DNA from: Pseudoclavibacter sp. RFBB5
GTDB taxonomy: Bacteria > Actinomycetota > Actinomycetes > Actinomycetales > Microbacteriaceae
Direction of reading: 5' to 3'
DNA: 64,000 bases
Assembly: GCF_002931555.1 (NCBI RefSeq)
Contig: NZ_PSTZ01000005.1
Span: forward strand, 62,001 to 126,000
The position numbers and the translations under genes were made by a program. This document shows positions 7,595-16,433 of the stretch, piece after piece (within the stretch, counting starts at the first letter, position 1; the number at the start of each line of letters is the position of its first letter). The notes under the pieces were generated by a model, which worked only from the letters and a program-made list of their open reading frames with translations, made no database searches and was not told the origin of the DNA.

Positions 7595-9171
7595 CGAAGA
7601 CAGCAGACAGCACGGAGCGGGGCGGGCTCAGCTCCAAGGGCCTCTCCGCCGGCAAGGTGGGCGTCATCGGCGCCACCATCATCGGCATCTCGTGCATCGC
7701 CCCGGCCTACACGCTGACCTCGGGCCTCGGCCCGACCATCGCGCAGGTCGGCGTGCAGACGCCCGCGATCCTTTTCATCGGCTTCATCCCGATGGTGCTC
7801 GTGGTCTTCGGCTACCGCGAGCTGAACTCGGCGATGCCCGACTCCGGCACGACCTTCACGTGGGCGTCGCGCGCCTTCGGCCCGTGGATCGGGTGGATGG
7901 GCGGATGGGGGCTCATCGCGGCAACCGTCCTTGTGCTCTCGAACCTCGCCGCCGTCGCGGTCGACTTCCTCTTCATCCTGCTGGCGCAGGTCTTCCAGAA
8001 TCCGGAGCTCGCCGACCTCACGCGGGTGCTGTGGATCAACATCCCCGTCACGGTCCTCTTCACGGCGCTCGCCGCGTGGATCTCGTACCGGGGAGTCGAG
8101 GCGACCGAGAAGATCCAGGTCGGGCTCGTCGCGTTCCAGCTCATCGCGCTCGCCTGGTTCATCATCGCCGCGTTCATGCACCTGAGCAACAACACGGCCT
8201 TCGACCCGACGCCCGTCGAGCTGTCCTGGTTCAACCCCTTCGAGCTCGGTGACATGTCGTTGGTCGCCGCCGGCGTCTCGCTGTCGATCTTCCTCTTCTG
8301 GGGCTGGGACACGGTCATCACGATGAACGAGGAGGCGAAGGACCCGAAGAAGACCCCGGGCCGCGCCGCCATGCTCACGATCATCATCATCATGGTGATC
8401 TACCTGCTCACGACGCTCGCCGTGCTCGTCTTCGCGGGCATCGGCACCGAGGGTCTCGGGGCGGGGAACCCGGACAACCAGGAGAGCATCTTCGCGGCGC
8501 TCGCTGGCCCGGTCATGGGGCCGTTCGCGCTGCTCATGTCGCTCGCCATCCTCTCGTCGTCGGCGGCGTCGCTGCAGTCGACGATGGTCTCCCCGTCGCG
8601 CACGATCCTCGCGATGGGGCACTACGGGGCGCTGCCGAAGCGGTTCGCGGACGTCAGCCCTCGCTTCAAGTCGCCGTCGGTCGCGACCCTGGCCTCGGCC
8701 ATCGCCGCCGTCGTCTTCTACGTCGTCATGAGGCTGCTGTCCGAGAACGCGCTGTGGGACACGATCGCGGCCCTCGGCCTCATGATCTGCTTCTACTACG
8801 GCGTCACGGGCCTCGCCTGCGTCTGGTACTTCAGGCACAGCCTCTTCGCCTCCGCACGGAACTTCTTCTTCCGGTTCCTGTTCCCGCTGCTCGGCGGCAT
8901 CGTGCTGCTCTACTTCTTCTACGAGACAGCAGTCGCATCGCTCTCGCCGTCGTTCGGCTCCGGCTCGGCGCTCTTCGCGACGAGCTACGACGCGGACGGC
9001 ATCGCCCAGGACGGCATCGGCCTCGTGTTCGTGCTCGGCATCGGCGTGCTGCTGCTCGGCGTCGTCATCATGGTCGTGCAGTACTTCCGCAACCCCGGAT
9101 TCTTCCGCGGCGAGACGATCCAGATCGGCAACGACCGCGACACGCAGTCGATCGAGGTGCTGAAGGACTAG
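7591..9171 (+). CDS. APC-family amino acid/polyamine permease (copy 1)
   Basis: A protein of 526 residues of the amino acid-polyamine-organocation superfamily. It is strongly hydrophobic, with about twelve membrane segments. The first begins near SAGKVGVIGATIIGISCIAPAY and contains the unwound-helix pattern typical of APC transporters; the stretch FWGWDTVITMNEEAKDPKKTPGRA is a conserved APC loop. Coupled by ATGA to the Usp gene and downstream of the amine oxidase, it probably imports the amine (putrescine or a related cation) or GABA. A close paralogue is encoded at 10801-12402 with conserved stretches along its whole length. Confidence 0.88.
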   Translation: MTKTADSTERGGLSSKGLSAGKVGVIGATIIGISCIAPAYTLTSGLGPTIAQVGVQTPAILFIGFIPMVLVVFGYRELNSAMPDSGTTFTWASRAFGPWIGWMGGWGLIAATVLVLSNLAAVAVDFLFILLAQVFQNPELADLTRVLWINIPVTVLFTALAAWISYRGVEATEKIQVGLVAFQLIALAWFIIAAFMHLSNNTAFDPTPVELSWFNPFELGDMSLVAAGVSLSIFLFWGWDTVITMNEEAKDPKKTPGRAAMLTIIIIMVIYLLTTLAVLVFAGIGTEGLGAGNPDNQESIFAALAGPVMGPFALLMSLAILSSSAASLQSTMVSPSRTILAMGHYGALPKRFADVSPRFKSPSVATLASAIAAVVFYVVMRLLSENALWDTIAALGLMICFYYGVTGLACVWYFRHSLFASARNFFFRFLFPLLGGIVLLYFFYETAVASLSPSFGSGSALFATSYDADGIAQDGIGLVFVLGIGVLLLGVVIMVVQYFRNPGFFRGETIQIGNDRDTQSIEVLKD

Positions 9172-9207
9172 CGCTCGGGCGCTCTCGCCCGGCCCGCGCC
9201 GGGCCTG

Positions 9208-9270
9208 ACACAGAAACTGGAGTTGCGCATCCCGGTCAGATGATCGGATGCGCAACTCCAGTTTCTGTGT
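9208..9270. terminator. 25-base perfect inverted repeat between convergent genes
   Basis: The arm at 9208-9232 (ACACAGAAACTGGAGTTGCG and five more bases) is perfectly complementary to 9246-9270, with a 13-base loop. It lies between the permease stop and the stop of the convergent LCP gene, so it probably acts as a bidirectional terminator. The stem is unusually long and not especially GC-rich; compare the similar element at 13329-13389. Confidence 0.65.
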
Positions 9271-9287
9271 TCATGCGGAGTGCTTCG

Positions 9288-10601
9288 TCAGCTCGCGCAG
9301 GTGGTGTCCTCCGCCGTCCGGCCGACGATGTCGTCGGATAGCGTCAGGGGTTCGCTCGGCGCTCCGGCCGCGTCCTCGGGCTGCGGCGCGTCGTCCGGCT
9401 GGGGCTCCGGGGCCACCCCGGCCGGCGCATCCGGTGCCTCGTCGTCCTGGAACGACAGCGGCAGGTCGGCTCGCAGCGTCGCGAAGATCGCGTCGGTCTC
9501 CTCGGTCAGCGGCTCCACCCGGTTCGGGTCTGCCCAGTACGGCACGACGGGCAGCTGCAGCATGACGATCCGGCTGAGGTCGACGTTCGAGAGCGTCTGC
9601 GCGAGGGCAACGAGGCTGCTCGGCTGCGCGAGCGCCTCGTCGACCGTCATGGCCTTGGACGCGGAGTCGGCGAGTCCGTACAGGGCACCCGGGTTCGTGA
9701 GGGTGCCAGCGCTCGTCACCTTGCGGGCGAGGGAGGCGAGGAACGCCTGCTGCGCCTGGATGCGGCCGAGGTCGCTACCGTCGGCGAAACCGTGGCGGGT
9801 GCGGAGGAACGCGAGGGCGGCCTCACCCTTCAGGGTGTGCGTGCCGGCGGTCATGTAGAGGCCCGAGTAGTCGTCGGCGATGTCGTTCTCGACGCACACG
9901 TCGACGCCGCCGATCGCCTCCGTGATGCCGATGACGCCGTCGAAGCCGACGACGATGAAATGGTCGATGGGGAGCCCCGTGAAGGCACGGATCGTGTCGA
10001 GCGAGCAGAACGGCCCGTTCTCGAGGGCGCCGTTGATCTGCGCGGCCTCCTGCGCTGGCACGATGTCGCCCGCCGGAGTCGTGCATTCCGGGGTCGGCAG
10101 CATGGTGTCGCGGGGGATGCTGATGAGCGTCGCGTCCTCGCGGTCAGCCGACACATGCAGGAGCATCATGACGTCGGATCTGGCCCCGCCGGCCTCCCCG
10201 TAGTCGGCGCTCGTCTGCCCGTCCCGCGAATCGGAGCCCATGATGAGGATGTTAACGGCGCCGTCCCACCCGGAGATCTCGGTGCCCGTTCCGTCGGCGC
10301 GCCCGACCGCGTTGTCGGCGAGGTTGCCGACGACCTGGAAGTACGTGGCCGACACGAAGCTGATGCCCGCGACCATGGTCACGCAGACCGCCGCCGCCGC
10401 GGCGACCATGATGCGGCGTCTCACGAACTTCGAGCTCGTGCGCCTGCGCCTGGACACGTGGCGGCCCTCGCCAGCCCTGGGGCGGCGGGCGGAGGGTGCG
10501 GATGCGCGGCTCGGCGACCGCGGGCTGGGACGGGCTGCGTCGTCGTCGGCACCGTCGAGCAGGGTCTCGATGACGGGATGCGGGTCTGTTGGCCTCTTCA
10601 T
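9288..10601 (-). CDS. LytR-CpsA-Psr (LCP) family cell-wall glycopolymer transferase
   Basis: A protein of 437 residues. A basic cytoplasmic N-terminus rich in Pro, Ser and Arg is followed by one membrane segment near residues 63-85 and an extracytoplasmic LCP domain. Core LCP motifs are visible: NILIMGSDSRDG, SDVMMLLHVS, SIPRDTMLP with the phosphate-binding Arg, GVDVCVENDI, and AFLRTRHGFADGSDLGRIQAQQAFL. LCP proteins attach teichoic acid-like polymers or arabinogalactan to peptidoglycan. The C-terminal 50 residues are Pro/Asp/Glu-rich. ATG 10601 is chosen because the LCP architecture begins there; the frame runs further upstream. It lies between two permease paralogues but is on the opposite strand. 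Confidence 0.88.
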   Translation of the reverse strand: MKRPTDPHPVIETLLDGADDDAARPSPRSPSRASAPSARRPRAGEGRHVSRRRRTSSKFVRRRIMVAAAAAVCVTMVAGISFVSATYFQVVGNLADNAVGRADGTGTEISGWDGAVNILIMGSDSRDGQTSADYGEAGGARSDVMMLLHVSADREDATLISIPRDTMLPTPECTTPAGDIVPAQEAAQINGALENGPFCSLDTIRAFTGLPIDHFIVVGFDGVIGITEAIGGVDVCVENDIADDYSGLYMTAGTHTLKGEAALAFLRTRHGFADGSDLGRIQAQQAFLASLARKVTSAGTLTNPGALYGLADSASKAMTVDEALAQPSSLVALAQTLSNVDLSRIVMLQLPVVPYWADPNRVEPLTEETDAIFATLRADLPLSFQDDEAPDAPAGVAPEPQPDDAPQPEDAAGAPSEPLTLSDDIVGRTAEDTTCAS

Positions 10602-10800
10602 GGTGCCTCTCGGTCGAGGGTGCTGCCCACCAACTCTCGAGGGGGAGGACACGCGCGAGCAGGTGCCAATGTCTCGCGGGCCCGGCCGGATTGCAAACCG
10701 ACGGGTCGGTGGAGGCCACTGGCCGTTCTGTCGATTCAAGTATATTTCGGGGCCATTTCGGCCCATTGACGGGTCACCGTCGATGGGTCATCATCACCAA
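10602..10800. promoter_or_regulatory. divergent intergenic region between the LCP gene and permease copy 2
   Basis: It contains an AT-rich TATATT (10741-10746) facing the permease that could serve as a -10 box, and the short inverted repeat GACGG-GTCA-CCGTC closer to the permease start. No gene is visible. Confidence 0.3.
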
Positions 10801-12402
10801 ATGACAACATCGGAAACCGCAGCCGCCGCGAAGCTCAATGAGGAGCTGCACGGCGGGGGACTGAGCGCGAAGGGCCTCTCCGCCGGCAAGGTCGGCGTGC
10901 TCGGAGCCGCGGTCATCGGCGTCTCCTGCATCGCCCCCGCCTACGCCGTCACCTCCGGCCTGGGCCCCACCATCGCGGAGGTCGGCGTGTACACGCCGGC
11001 GATCATGATGGTCGGCTTCATTCCCATGCTGCTCGTGGTCTTCGGCTACCGGGAGCTCAACACGGCGATGCCCGACTCCGGCACGTCGTTCACCTGGGCG
11101 ACCCGCGCGTTCGGCCCGTGGATCGGGTGGATGGGCGGATGGGGGCTCATCGCCGCCACCGTGCTGGTGCTCTCCAACCTGGCGGCCGTCGCCGTCGACT
11201 TCTTCTTCATCATGCTGGCGCAGATCTTCCAGAACCCGGCGCTCGCCGACCTCACACGCGTGCTGTGGGTCAACATCCCGATGACCGTGATCTTCACCGC
11301 GCTGGCGGCGTGGATCTCGTATCGGGGCGTCGAGTCGACGAAGAAGGTGCAGTACGTGCTCGTCGTGGTGCAGCTCATCGCGATCGTCTGGTTCATCATC
11401 GCGGCGTTCGTGCACGTCGGGAACGGCACCGCGTTCGACGCGACGCCCGTCGAGCTGTCCTGGTTCAACCCGTTCGAGGTCGGCTCGCTCGCCGCGATCT
11501 CGGCGGGCGTCTCGCTGTCGATCTTCCTCTTCTGGGGGTGGGACACGGTCATCACGATGAACGAGGAGGCGAAGGACCCGGAGAAGACGCCAGGACGCGC
11601 ATCCATGCTCACGATCTTCGTCATGGTCGCCATCTACGTGCTGATGACGCTCGCCGTGCTCGCGTACGCGGGGATCGGCGAGGAGGGGCTCGGTGCCGGC
11701 AACCCGGACAACCAGGAGAGCATCCTCGCTTCCCTCGCCGAGCCGATCATGGGGCCGTTCGCGCTGCTCATGACGGTCGCCGTCATGTTCAGCTCGGCCG
11801 CCTCGCTGCAGTCGACCATGGTGTCGCCGTCGCGCACGCTGCTCGCGATGGGGCACTACGGGGCGCTGCCGAAGTCGTACGCGAGCGTCAGCCCGCGCTT
11901 CAAGTCGCCGTCGGTCGCGACGATCGCCTCGGCCGTCGCGGCGATCGCCTTCTACATCGTGCTGCGCCTGCTCTCCGAGAACGCGCTGTGGGACACGATC
12001 GCGGCCCTCGGCCTCATGGTCTGCTTCTACTACGGCGTGACCGGGCTCGCCTGCGTCTGGTACTTCCGTCGCTCGCTGCTCGCATCCACGCGCAACGTGT
12101 TCTTCCGCTTCGTGTTCCCGCTGCTCGGCGGCCTCGCGCTGCTCTACTTCTTCTTCGAGACCGCCAGGGCGTCGCTCTCGCCGTCGTTCGGGTCCGGCTC
12201 GGCGATCTTCGCGACCAGCTACGACGCGGACGGCATCGCCCAGGACGGCATAGGCCTCGTCTTCGTGCTCGGTGTCGGGGTGCTCCTGCTCGGGGTCGTG
12301 CTCATGGTCGTGCAGTACTTCCGCAGCCCCGGCTTCTTCCGCGGCGAGACGATCAAGACGGGCGCCGACGGCGACGCGGAGCCGGCCCCCGCGCTGCAGT
12401 AG
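10801..12402 (+). CDS. APC-family amino acid/polyamine permease (copy 2)
   Basis: A protein of 533 residues, a close paralogue of the permease at 7591-9171. The two share long matching blocks, for example GLSAGKVGV, SCIAPAY, FWGWDTVITMNEEAKDP, LRLLSENALWDTIAALGLM and ATSYDADGIAQDGIGLVFVLG. About twelve membrane segments are expected. The ATG at 10801 is chosen because the aligned N-terminus begins soon after; an in-frame ATG 18 bases upstream (MGHHHQ) is possible, and neither has a strong ribosome site. It stands alone with its own promoter region, so it may have a different affinity, substrate or trigger from copy 1. Confidence 0.88.
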   Translation: MTTSETAAAAKLNEELHGGGLSAKGLSAGKVGVLGAAVIGVSCIAPAYAVTSGLGPTIAEVGVYTPAIMMVGFIPMLLVVFGYRELNTAMPDSGTSFTWATRAFGPWIGWMGGWGLIAATVLVLSNLAAVAVDFFFIMLAQIFQNPALADLTRVLWVNIPMTVIFTALAAWISYRGVESTKKVQYVLVVVQLIAIVWFIIAAFVHVGNGTAFDATPVELSWFNPFEVGSLAAISAGVSLSIFLFWGWDTVITMNEEAKDPEKTPGRASMLTIFVMVAIYVLMTLAVLAYAGIGEEGLGAGNPDNQESILASLAEPIMGPFALLMTVAVMFSSAASLQSTMVSPSRTLLAMGHYGALPKSYASVSPRFKSPSVATIASAVAAIAFYIVLRLLSENALWDTIAALGLMVCFYYGVTGLACVWYFRRSLLASTRNVFFRFVFPLLGGLALLYFFFETARASLSPSFGSGSAIFATSYDADGIAQDGIGLVFVLGVGVLLLGVVLMVVQYFRSPGFFRGETIKTGADGDAEPAPALQ

Positions 12403-12476
12403 TTCGTGCCGGCCTGGCGTGACGTGGCTGGGCATCGCCCGACCGCGGGCGGCCCGGTCCGCTGTAGGCTGGCCCG

Positions 12477-13247
12477 GTGAAGATCGCGCGCTTCGAATAC
12501 CAGGGTCAGCTCACTTTCGGCATCCTCGACGAGGAGGAGAAGGTCTACGTCAAGCTGGCGGGTGACCCCCTCTACCTCGGCTACGAGACGCTCGACGAAC
12601 GCATCCCGATCGACCAGGTGCAGCTGCAGTCGCCCGTGCTGCCGCGCTCGAAGGTCATTGGCTTCGGCCGCAACTACGCGGAGCACGCCAACGAGCTCGG
12701 CAACGAGGCCGCCGAGGTCCCCATGATGTTCCTCAAGCCGAACACCTCGGTGATCGGCCCGCGCCACCCCATCGTGCTGCCGCCCCAGTCGGAGCGCGTC
12801 GACCACGAGGCCGAGCTGGCCGTCGTCATCGGTCAAGTCGCCCGCAACGTGCCGGCCGCCGATGCGGGCCAGGTCATCTTCGGCTACACGATCGCCAACG
12901 ACGTGACGGCCCGCGACCTGCAGAAGAGCGACGGCCAGTGGGCCCGCGCCAAGGGCTTCGACTCGTTCTGCCCGCTCGGCCCGATCATCGAGACCGACTT
13001 CGACCCGTCGAAGGGGCGCATCACGGCCGAGGTCAACGGGGAGCTGCGCCAGGAAGGCGACCTCTCGCAGATGATCACCTCGGTGGCGAAGCTCGTCGAG
13101 TACGCGTCGAGCGTGTTCACGCTGCTGCCCGGCGACATCATCCTCACCGGAACGCCCGCGGGCGTCGGTCCCCTCGCGAAGGGCGACACCGTCACCTGCA
13201 CGATCGAGGGCATCGGCTCGCTCTCGAACCCCGTCACCGCCCGCTAG
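12477..13247 (+). CDS. fumarylacetoacetate hydrolase (FAH) family protein
   Basis: A protein of 256 residues with the FAH fold, whose members hydrolyse, decarboxylate or isomerise 2-oxo acids such as acylpyruvates. Signature blocks are FGRNYAEHANELG, the metal ligands in DHEAELAVVIG, GYTIANDVTARDLQ, KGFDSFCPLGP and LTGTPAGVGPL. GTG 12477 lies six bases after TAGGCT (12465-12470) with no Shine-Dalgarno, suggesting a leaderless message. In Mycobacterium and many other actinobacteria the equivalent gene is next to gltX; here gltX is 6.5 kb downstream, beyond a siderophore operon. The exact substrate cannot be named. Confidence 0.85.
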   Translation: MKIARFEYQGQLTFGILDEEEKVYVKLAGDPLYLGYETLDERIPIDQVQLQSPVLPRSKVIGFGRNYAEHANELGNEAAEVPMMFLKPNTSVIGPRHPIVLPPQSERVDHEAELAVVIGQVARNVPAADAGQVIFGYTIANDVTARDLQKSDGQWARAKGFDSFCPLGPIIETDFDPSKGRITAEVNGELRQEGDLSQMITSVAKLVEYASSVFTLLPGDIILTGTPAGVGPLAKGDTVTCTIEGIGSLSNPVTAR

Positions 13248-13328
13248 GGCCGCACTCTCCGCAGAGTTCGCCGCGCTGAGCCGCGCTCTCCGCCCGTTAC
13301 TGGAGCCCCGCCGACCTTGCGTCGGCCC

Positions 13329-13389
13329 ATCGCCGCCAGTCAATGTGCCCTTCTGGGCGCCCCGAAAGGGCACATTGACTGGCGGCGAT
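13329..13389. terminator. 24-base perfect inverted repeat between convergent genes
   Basis: The arm at 13329-13352 (ATCGCCGCCAGTCAATGTGC and four more bases) pairs perfectly with 13366-13389 around a 13-base loop. It separates the FAH gene from the convergent siderophore operon end and probably terminates both. It has the same geometry as 9208-9270 but an unrelated sequence. Confidence 0.65.
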
Positions 13390-13417
13390 CTTCGTCGTGC
13401 GGGAGTGGGCTCCGCGG

Positions 13418-14446
13418 CTAGCTGTTCGCGACCTCCGTGGCGGCGGCGAGCTGCTCGACCAGTGTCGGGAGGAAGAACGGGATGGAGAGCGCGGTCGGCG
13501 AGATGGCCGCCCCGTTCTCTTCGCCGACGAGTGCCGCGACGGCACCCTTCGAGACGGCGGGGATGAGCTTCGTGCGGTCCGAGGTCAGGAACGTCTGCAG
13601 CTGCTCCTCGGTCTCGGTCTGCGTGAAGACGACGTCCGCGTCGATCCGGTCGAGGTTCTCGCTGGAGACCGTGGTGGAGAAGGTCGACTCTCCGGTGGCG
13701 AGCTCTGCGACGGATGGTGCGCTCGTGAACCCGAGGTCGGTGAGCAGCTCGACGCGCGGGTCATTCTCGAGCAGGAGGTAGAAGGTGTCGACGTCCTCCG
13801 AGGCGTAGGCGATGGTGGTGCCTTCGAACTCGGGGTGCTCTGCGGCCTGGTCGGCGACCTGCTGGTCGAGGTCGGCGAGGACCGCGGTGGCGTCCGACTC
13901 GAGTCCGAGTGCCTTGCCGGTGTCGGTGATGACGTCGCGCCACGGCGTCGACCAGATGGCTTCCTCCGGCGCGACGACCGGCACACCGGCTGCGGTGACG
14001 GCGTCGTACTCCTCTTGGGTGAGCCCCGAGTAGGACGCGATGAACACGTCGGGGTCGGTGGCGAGGAGCGCTTCGACGGAGAGCTCGTAGGTGGCGTTGT
14101 CGAGGATGACGGGCGTCTCGCCACCGAGCTCCTCGATCTTGTCGGACACCCACGGCGCGATGCGGTCGTCGCCTCCGCCGTAGTCCATCGAGGCCATGGC
14201 GACGGGGACGATGCCGAGGGCGAGGACCGCGTCGGTGACGCCCCAGCCCCACGTCGCGACCCGGGTCGGGGCCTCTTCGATCGTGGTGCTGCCGTACATG
14301 TGCTCGAAGGTGACGGGGAAGCTGGATGCGTCGCCTGGGGCGGCGGCCGCATCGCCTGCGTCGGTGGCCGCGGGGGCGCAGGCGCTGAGCGCGAGCGCCG
14401 TGACCGCGACCGCGGCGGCGGCGATCGGTCGGAGGATTCGGTGCAT
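13418..14446 (-). CDS. iron-siderophore ABC transporter substrate-binding lipoprotein
   Basis: A protein of 342 residues with a lipoprotein signal peptide (lipobox LSAC near residues 19-22). The mature part resembles FecB/FepB-type periplasmic-binding folds of the TroA superfamily: TRVATWGWGVTDAVLALG at the start, DPDVFIASYSGLTQEEYD in the middle and SIPFFLPTLVEQLAAA near the end. It would capture ferric siderophore outside the membrane and deliver it to the permeases encoded upstream. It is the last gene of the minus-strand operon, 53 bases after the ATPase gene. No siderophore biosynthesis genes are nearby, so the ligand may be a xenosiderophore. Confidence 0.88.
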   Translation of the reverse strand: MHRILRPIAAAAVAVTALALSACAPAATDAGDAAAAPGDASSFPVTFEHMYGSTTIEEAPTRVATWGWGVTDAVLALGIVPVAMASMDYGGGDDRIAPWVSDKIEELGGETPVILDNATYELSVEALLATDPDVFIASYSGLTQEEYDAVTAAGVPVVAPEEAIWSTPWRDVITDTGKALGLESDATAVLADLDQQVADQAAEHPEFEGTTIAYASEDVDTFYLLLENDPRVELLTDLGFTSAPSVAELATGESTFSTTVSSENLDRIDADVVFTQTETEEQLQTFLTSDRTKLIPAVSKGAVAALVGEENGAAISPTALSIPFFLPTLVEQLAAATEVANS

Positions 14447-14499
14447 TGGTGGTTCCTTTCGAACGGGGCGTGACGTGAGGAAGTCGGGGTGCGGCGGGA

Positions 14500-15366
14500 C
14501 TATGCGGGCTCACTGCCGGTGTGGGCGCCGCCTGGCACGGGCACGATGAGGGGCGTCTTGGTGAGGGGGTCTGGCATGACGAGCGCGTCGAGCGCGAACG
14601 CGTCGGCGACGACCTCCTTCGTCAGGACGTCGGTGGGAGCTCCGCTTGCGACGATCCGTCCATCGCGCATGACGATGAGCTCGTCGGCGTAGCGGGCGGC
14701 GAGGTTCAGCTCGTGGAGCACGACCACGATGGTGGTTCCCTCGCGCCGGTTGAGGCTCACGAGCAGGTCGAGGACCTCGAGCTGATGGCTGAGGTCGAGG
14801 AACGTCGTGGGTTCGTCGAGGAGGAGCACCTTGGGGTTCTGGGCGAGCGACATCGCGATCCACACTCGCTGGCGCTGCCCGCCGGAGAGGTCGCCGACGG
14901 GGCGGTCGGCGAGTTCGGCGACGCCGGTGCGGCGCATTGCCTCGTCGACGTGCTTCGTGTCGGCCTGGCCCCAGCGGTCGAAGAGCCCGCGGTGGGGGTG
15001 GCGTCCGCGGGAGACGAGCTCTGCGACCGTGAGGCCGTCGGGGGCGGTCGGATGCTGGGGGAGCATCCCGACGGTCTGCGCGAACCGGCGCCTCGGGATG
15101 CCCGCCACGTCGACGTCGTCGAGGCGAACGCTGCCCGCGAGCGGCGCGGTGAGGCGGGCGAGCACGCCGAGGAGGGTGGATTTGCCGCAGGCGTTGGCGC
15201 CGATGATCATCGTGATGCGGCCGGGGGTGATGTCGAGGTCGAGTCCCTCGATGACCGTGCGGCTTGGGTAACCGGCCGAGAGTCCGCGGGCGGAGAGGCG
15301 CGGGCCCGCGCCGGTGGTCGCCGACGGGTCGACGGCGAGGGCAAGCGCGAAGTCGTCGCCGTTCAC
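14500..15366 (-). CDS. iron-siderophore ABC transporter ATP-binding protein (FepC-like)
   Basis: A protein of 288 residues with a complete ABC ATPase. Walker A is GANACGKS (residues 56-63, where Ala replaces the more usual Pro and Gly), then a Q-loop in VGMLPQHPTAPDGL, the signature LSGGQRQR, Walker B VLLLDEPTTFLDLSHQ and the switch His in VVLHELNLAARYADE. The LDLSHQLEVL block is typical of FepC/FhuC ATPases. The GTG at 15366 overlaps the upstream permease stop (GTGA), indicating translational coupling. Product and role are clear; substrate specificity is set by the partner proteins. Confidence 0.92.
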   Translation of the reverse strand: MNGDDFALALAVDPSATTGAGPRLSARGLSAGYPSRTVIEGLDLDITPGRITMIIGANACGKSTLLGVLARLTAPLAGSVRLDDVDVAGIPRRRFAQTVGMLPQHPTAPDGLTVAELVSRGRHPHRGLFDRWGQADTKHVDEAMRRTGVAELADRPVGDLSGGQRQRVWIAMSLAQNPKVLLLDEPTTFLDLSHQLEVLDLLVSLNRREGTTIVVVLHELNLAARYADELIVMRDGRIVASGAPTDVLTKEVVADAFALDALVMPDPLTKTPLIVPVPGGAHTGSEPA

Positions 15367-16433
15367 AGCTGGCGTCCTTTCGTGGAGGCGAGGAGCCAGA
15401 GCAGGAACACGGCGCCGACGGCTCCGGTGACGACTCCGACTGGCAGTGAGGTCTCGGGGATCGCGAACTGCGCGACGAGGTCGGCGCCGGTGAGGAGGGC
15501 CGCTCCGGTGAGCGCGCTCGCGCCGACGCCGATGGCGCCGTGGCCGAGCAGCGACCTGGCGATGGCGGGCGCGCACAGGGCGATGAAGGAGATGGGGCCC
15601 GCGAAGGCGCAGGTGACGGCGGTGAGCAGGACCGCGGTGAGGACCGCGGTCATCCGAACCCGACTGGTGCTGACGCCGAGTCCGGCGGACGTGGATGCGC
15701 CGAGCTGCGTGATGGGCAGCCAGCGGGCCGAGAGCGTCACGAAGGGGAGCGCCGCAAGGGCGACGACGCCGACCACGAGGAGGTGCCACCAGGCGGTGGA
15801 GGCGAGGGAGCCCGTGACCCAGAGCAGCGCGGCCTGGGCGAGCTCGACCTGGCTGCGGACCATGAGGTAGTTCATGATGGCGACGCAGAGGAACGAGATG
15901 CCGATGCCGGCGAGGATGAGGCGGAAGCCGGCCTCGCCGCGCCGGCCAGCCGCGAGGAGGAGGACGCCGGCGACCGCGAGGCCTCCGGCGAACGCTGCGA
16001 GTGCGAGGAAGGGCCCCGTGACGCCGAAGACGAGGAGCAGGAACACAGCGGCGACGCTGCTGCCTCCGCTGATGCCGAGGAGGTCGGGGCTCGCGAGGGG
16101 ATTCCGCAGCACGCCCTGCAAGAGGGCACCGGCCACGCCGAGGCACGCTCCGACGAGGACGCCCATGAGGACCCGGGGGAGTCGAACCTGGAACAGCACG
16201 TACGTCTCGAGACGGTCGCCGCCGCCGAGGAGGGTGCGGCCAAGCTGCTCGAGCGTCAGCGGGTAGTCGCCCGTCGTCACGCCGACGAGGACAACCGCGG
16301 CCAGGGCCACGCTGAGGCCGACGAAGACGGCGGAACGCCGGCGGCGGACGCGGGCTCGCACCGCTTCGAGTGGCGAGTCGGCCCCTGCGTGCTCGGCGGC
16401 GGGGGCGAGCGTGCGCGTATCCCATCCCGTCAC
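15363..16433 (-). CDS. iron-siderophore ABC transporter permease (FepG/FecD-like)
   Basis: A protein of 356 residues of the FecCD family with about nine to ten membrane segments. Family hallmarks are RLPRVLMGVLVGACLGVAGALLQGVLRNPLASPDLLGI and GASVAAV-like stretches near residues 85-130, and FAGPISFIALCAPAIARSL near the C-terminus. It forms the membrane channel with the partner permease at 16430-17443. The GTG start at 16433 overlaps the upstream permease stop by four bases. The N-terminal 45 residues form a basic cytoplasmic extension before the first membrane helix. Confidence 0.9.
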   Translation of the reverse strand: MTGWDTRTLAPAAEHAGADSPLEAVRARVRRRRSAVFVGLSVALAAVVLVGVTTGDYPLTLEQLGRTLLGGGDRLETYVLFQVRLPRVLMGVLVGACLGVAGALLQGVLRNPLASPDLLGISGGSSVAAVFLLLVFGVTGPFLALAAFAGGLAVAGVLLLAAGRRGEAGFRLILAGIGISFLCVAIMNYLMVRSQVELAQAALLWVTGSLASTAWWHLLVVGVVALAALPFVTLSARWLPITQLGASTSAGLGVSTSRVRMTAVLTAVLLTAVTCAFAGPISFIALCAPAIARSLLGHGAIGVGASALTGAALLTGADLVAQFAIPETSLPVGVVTGAVGAVFLLWLLASTKGRQL

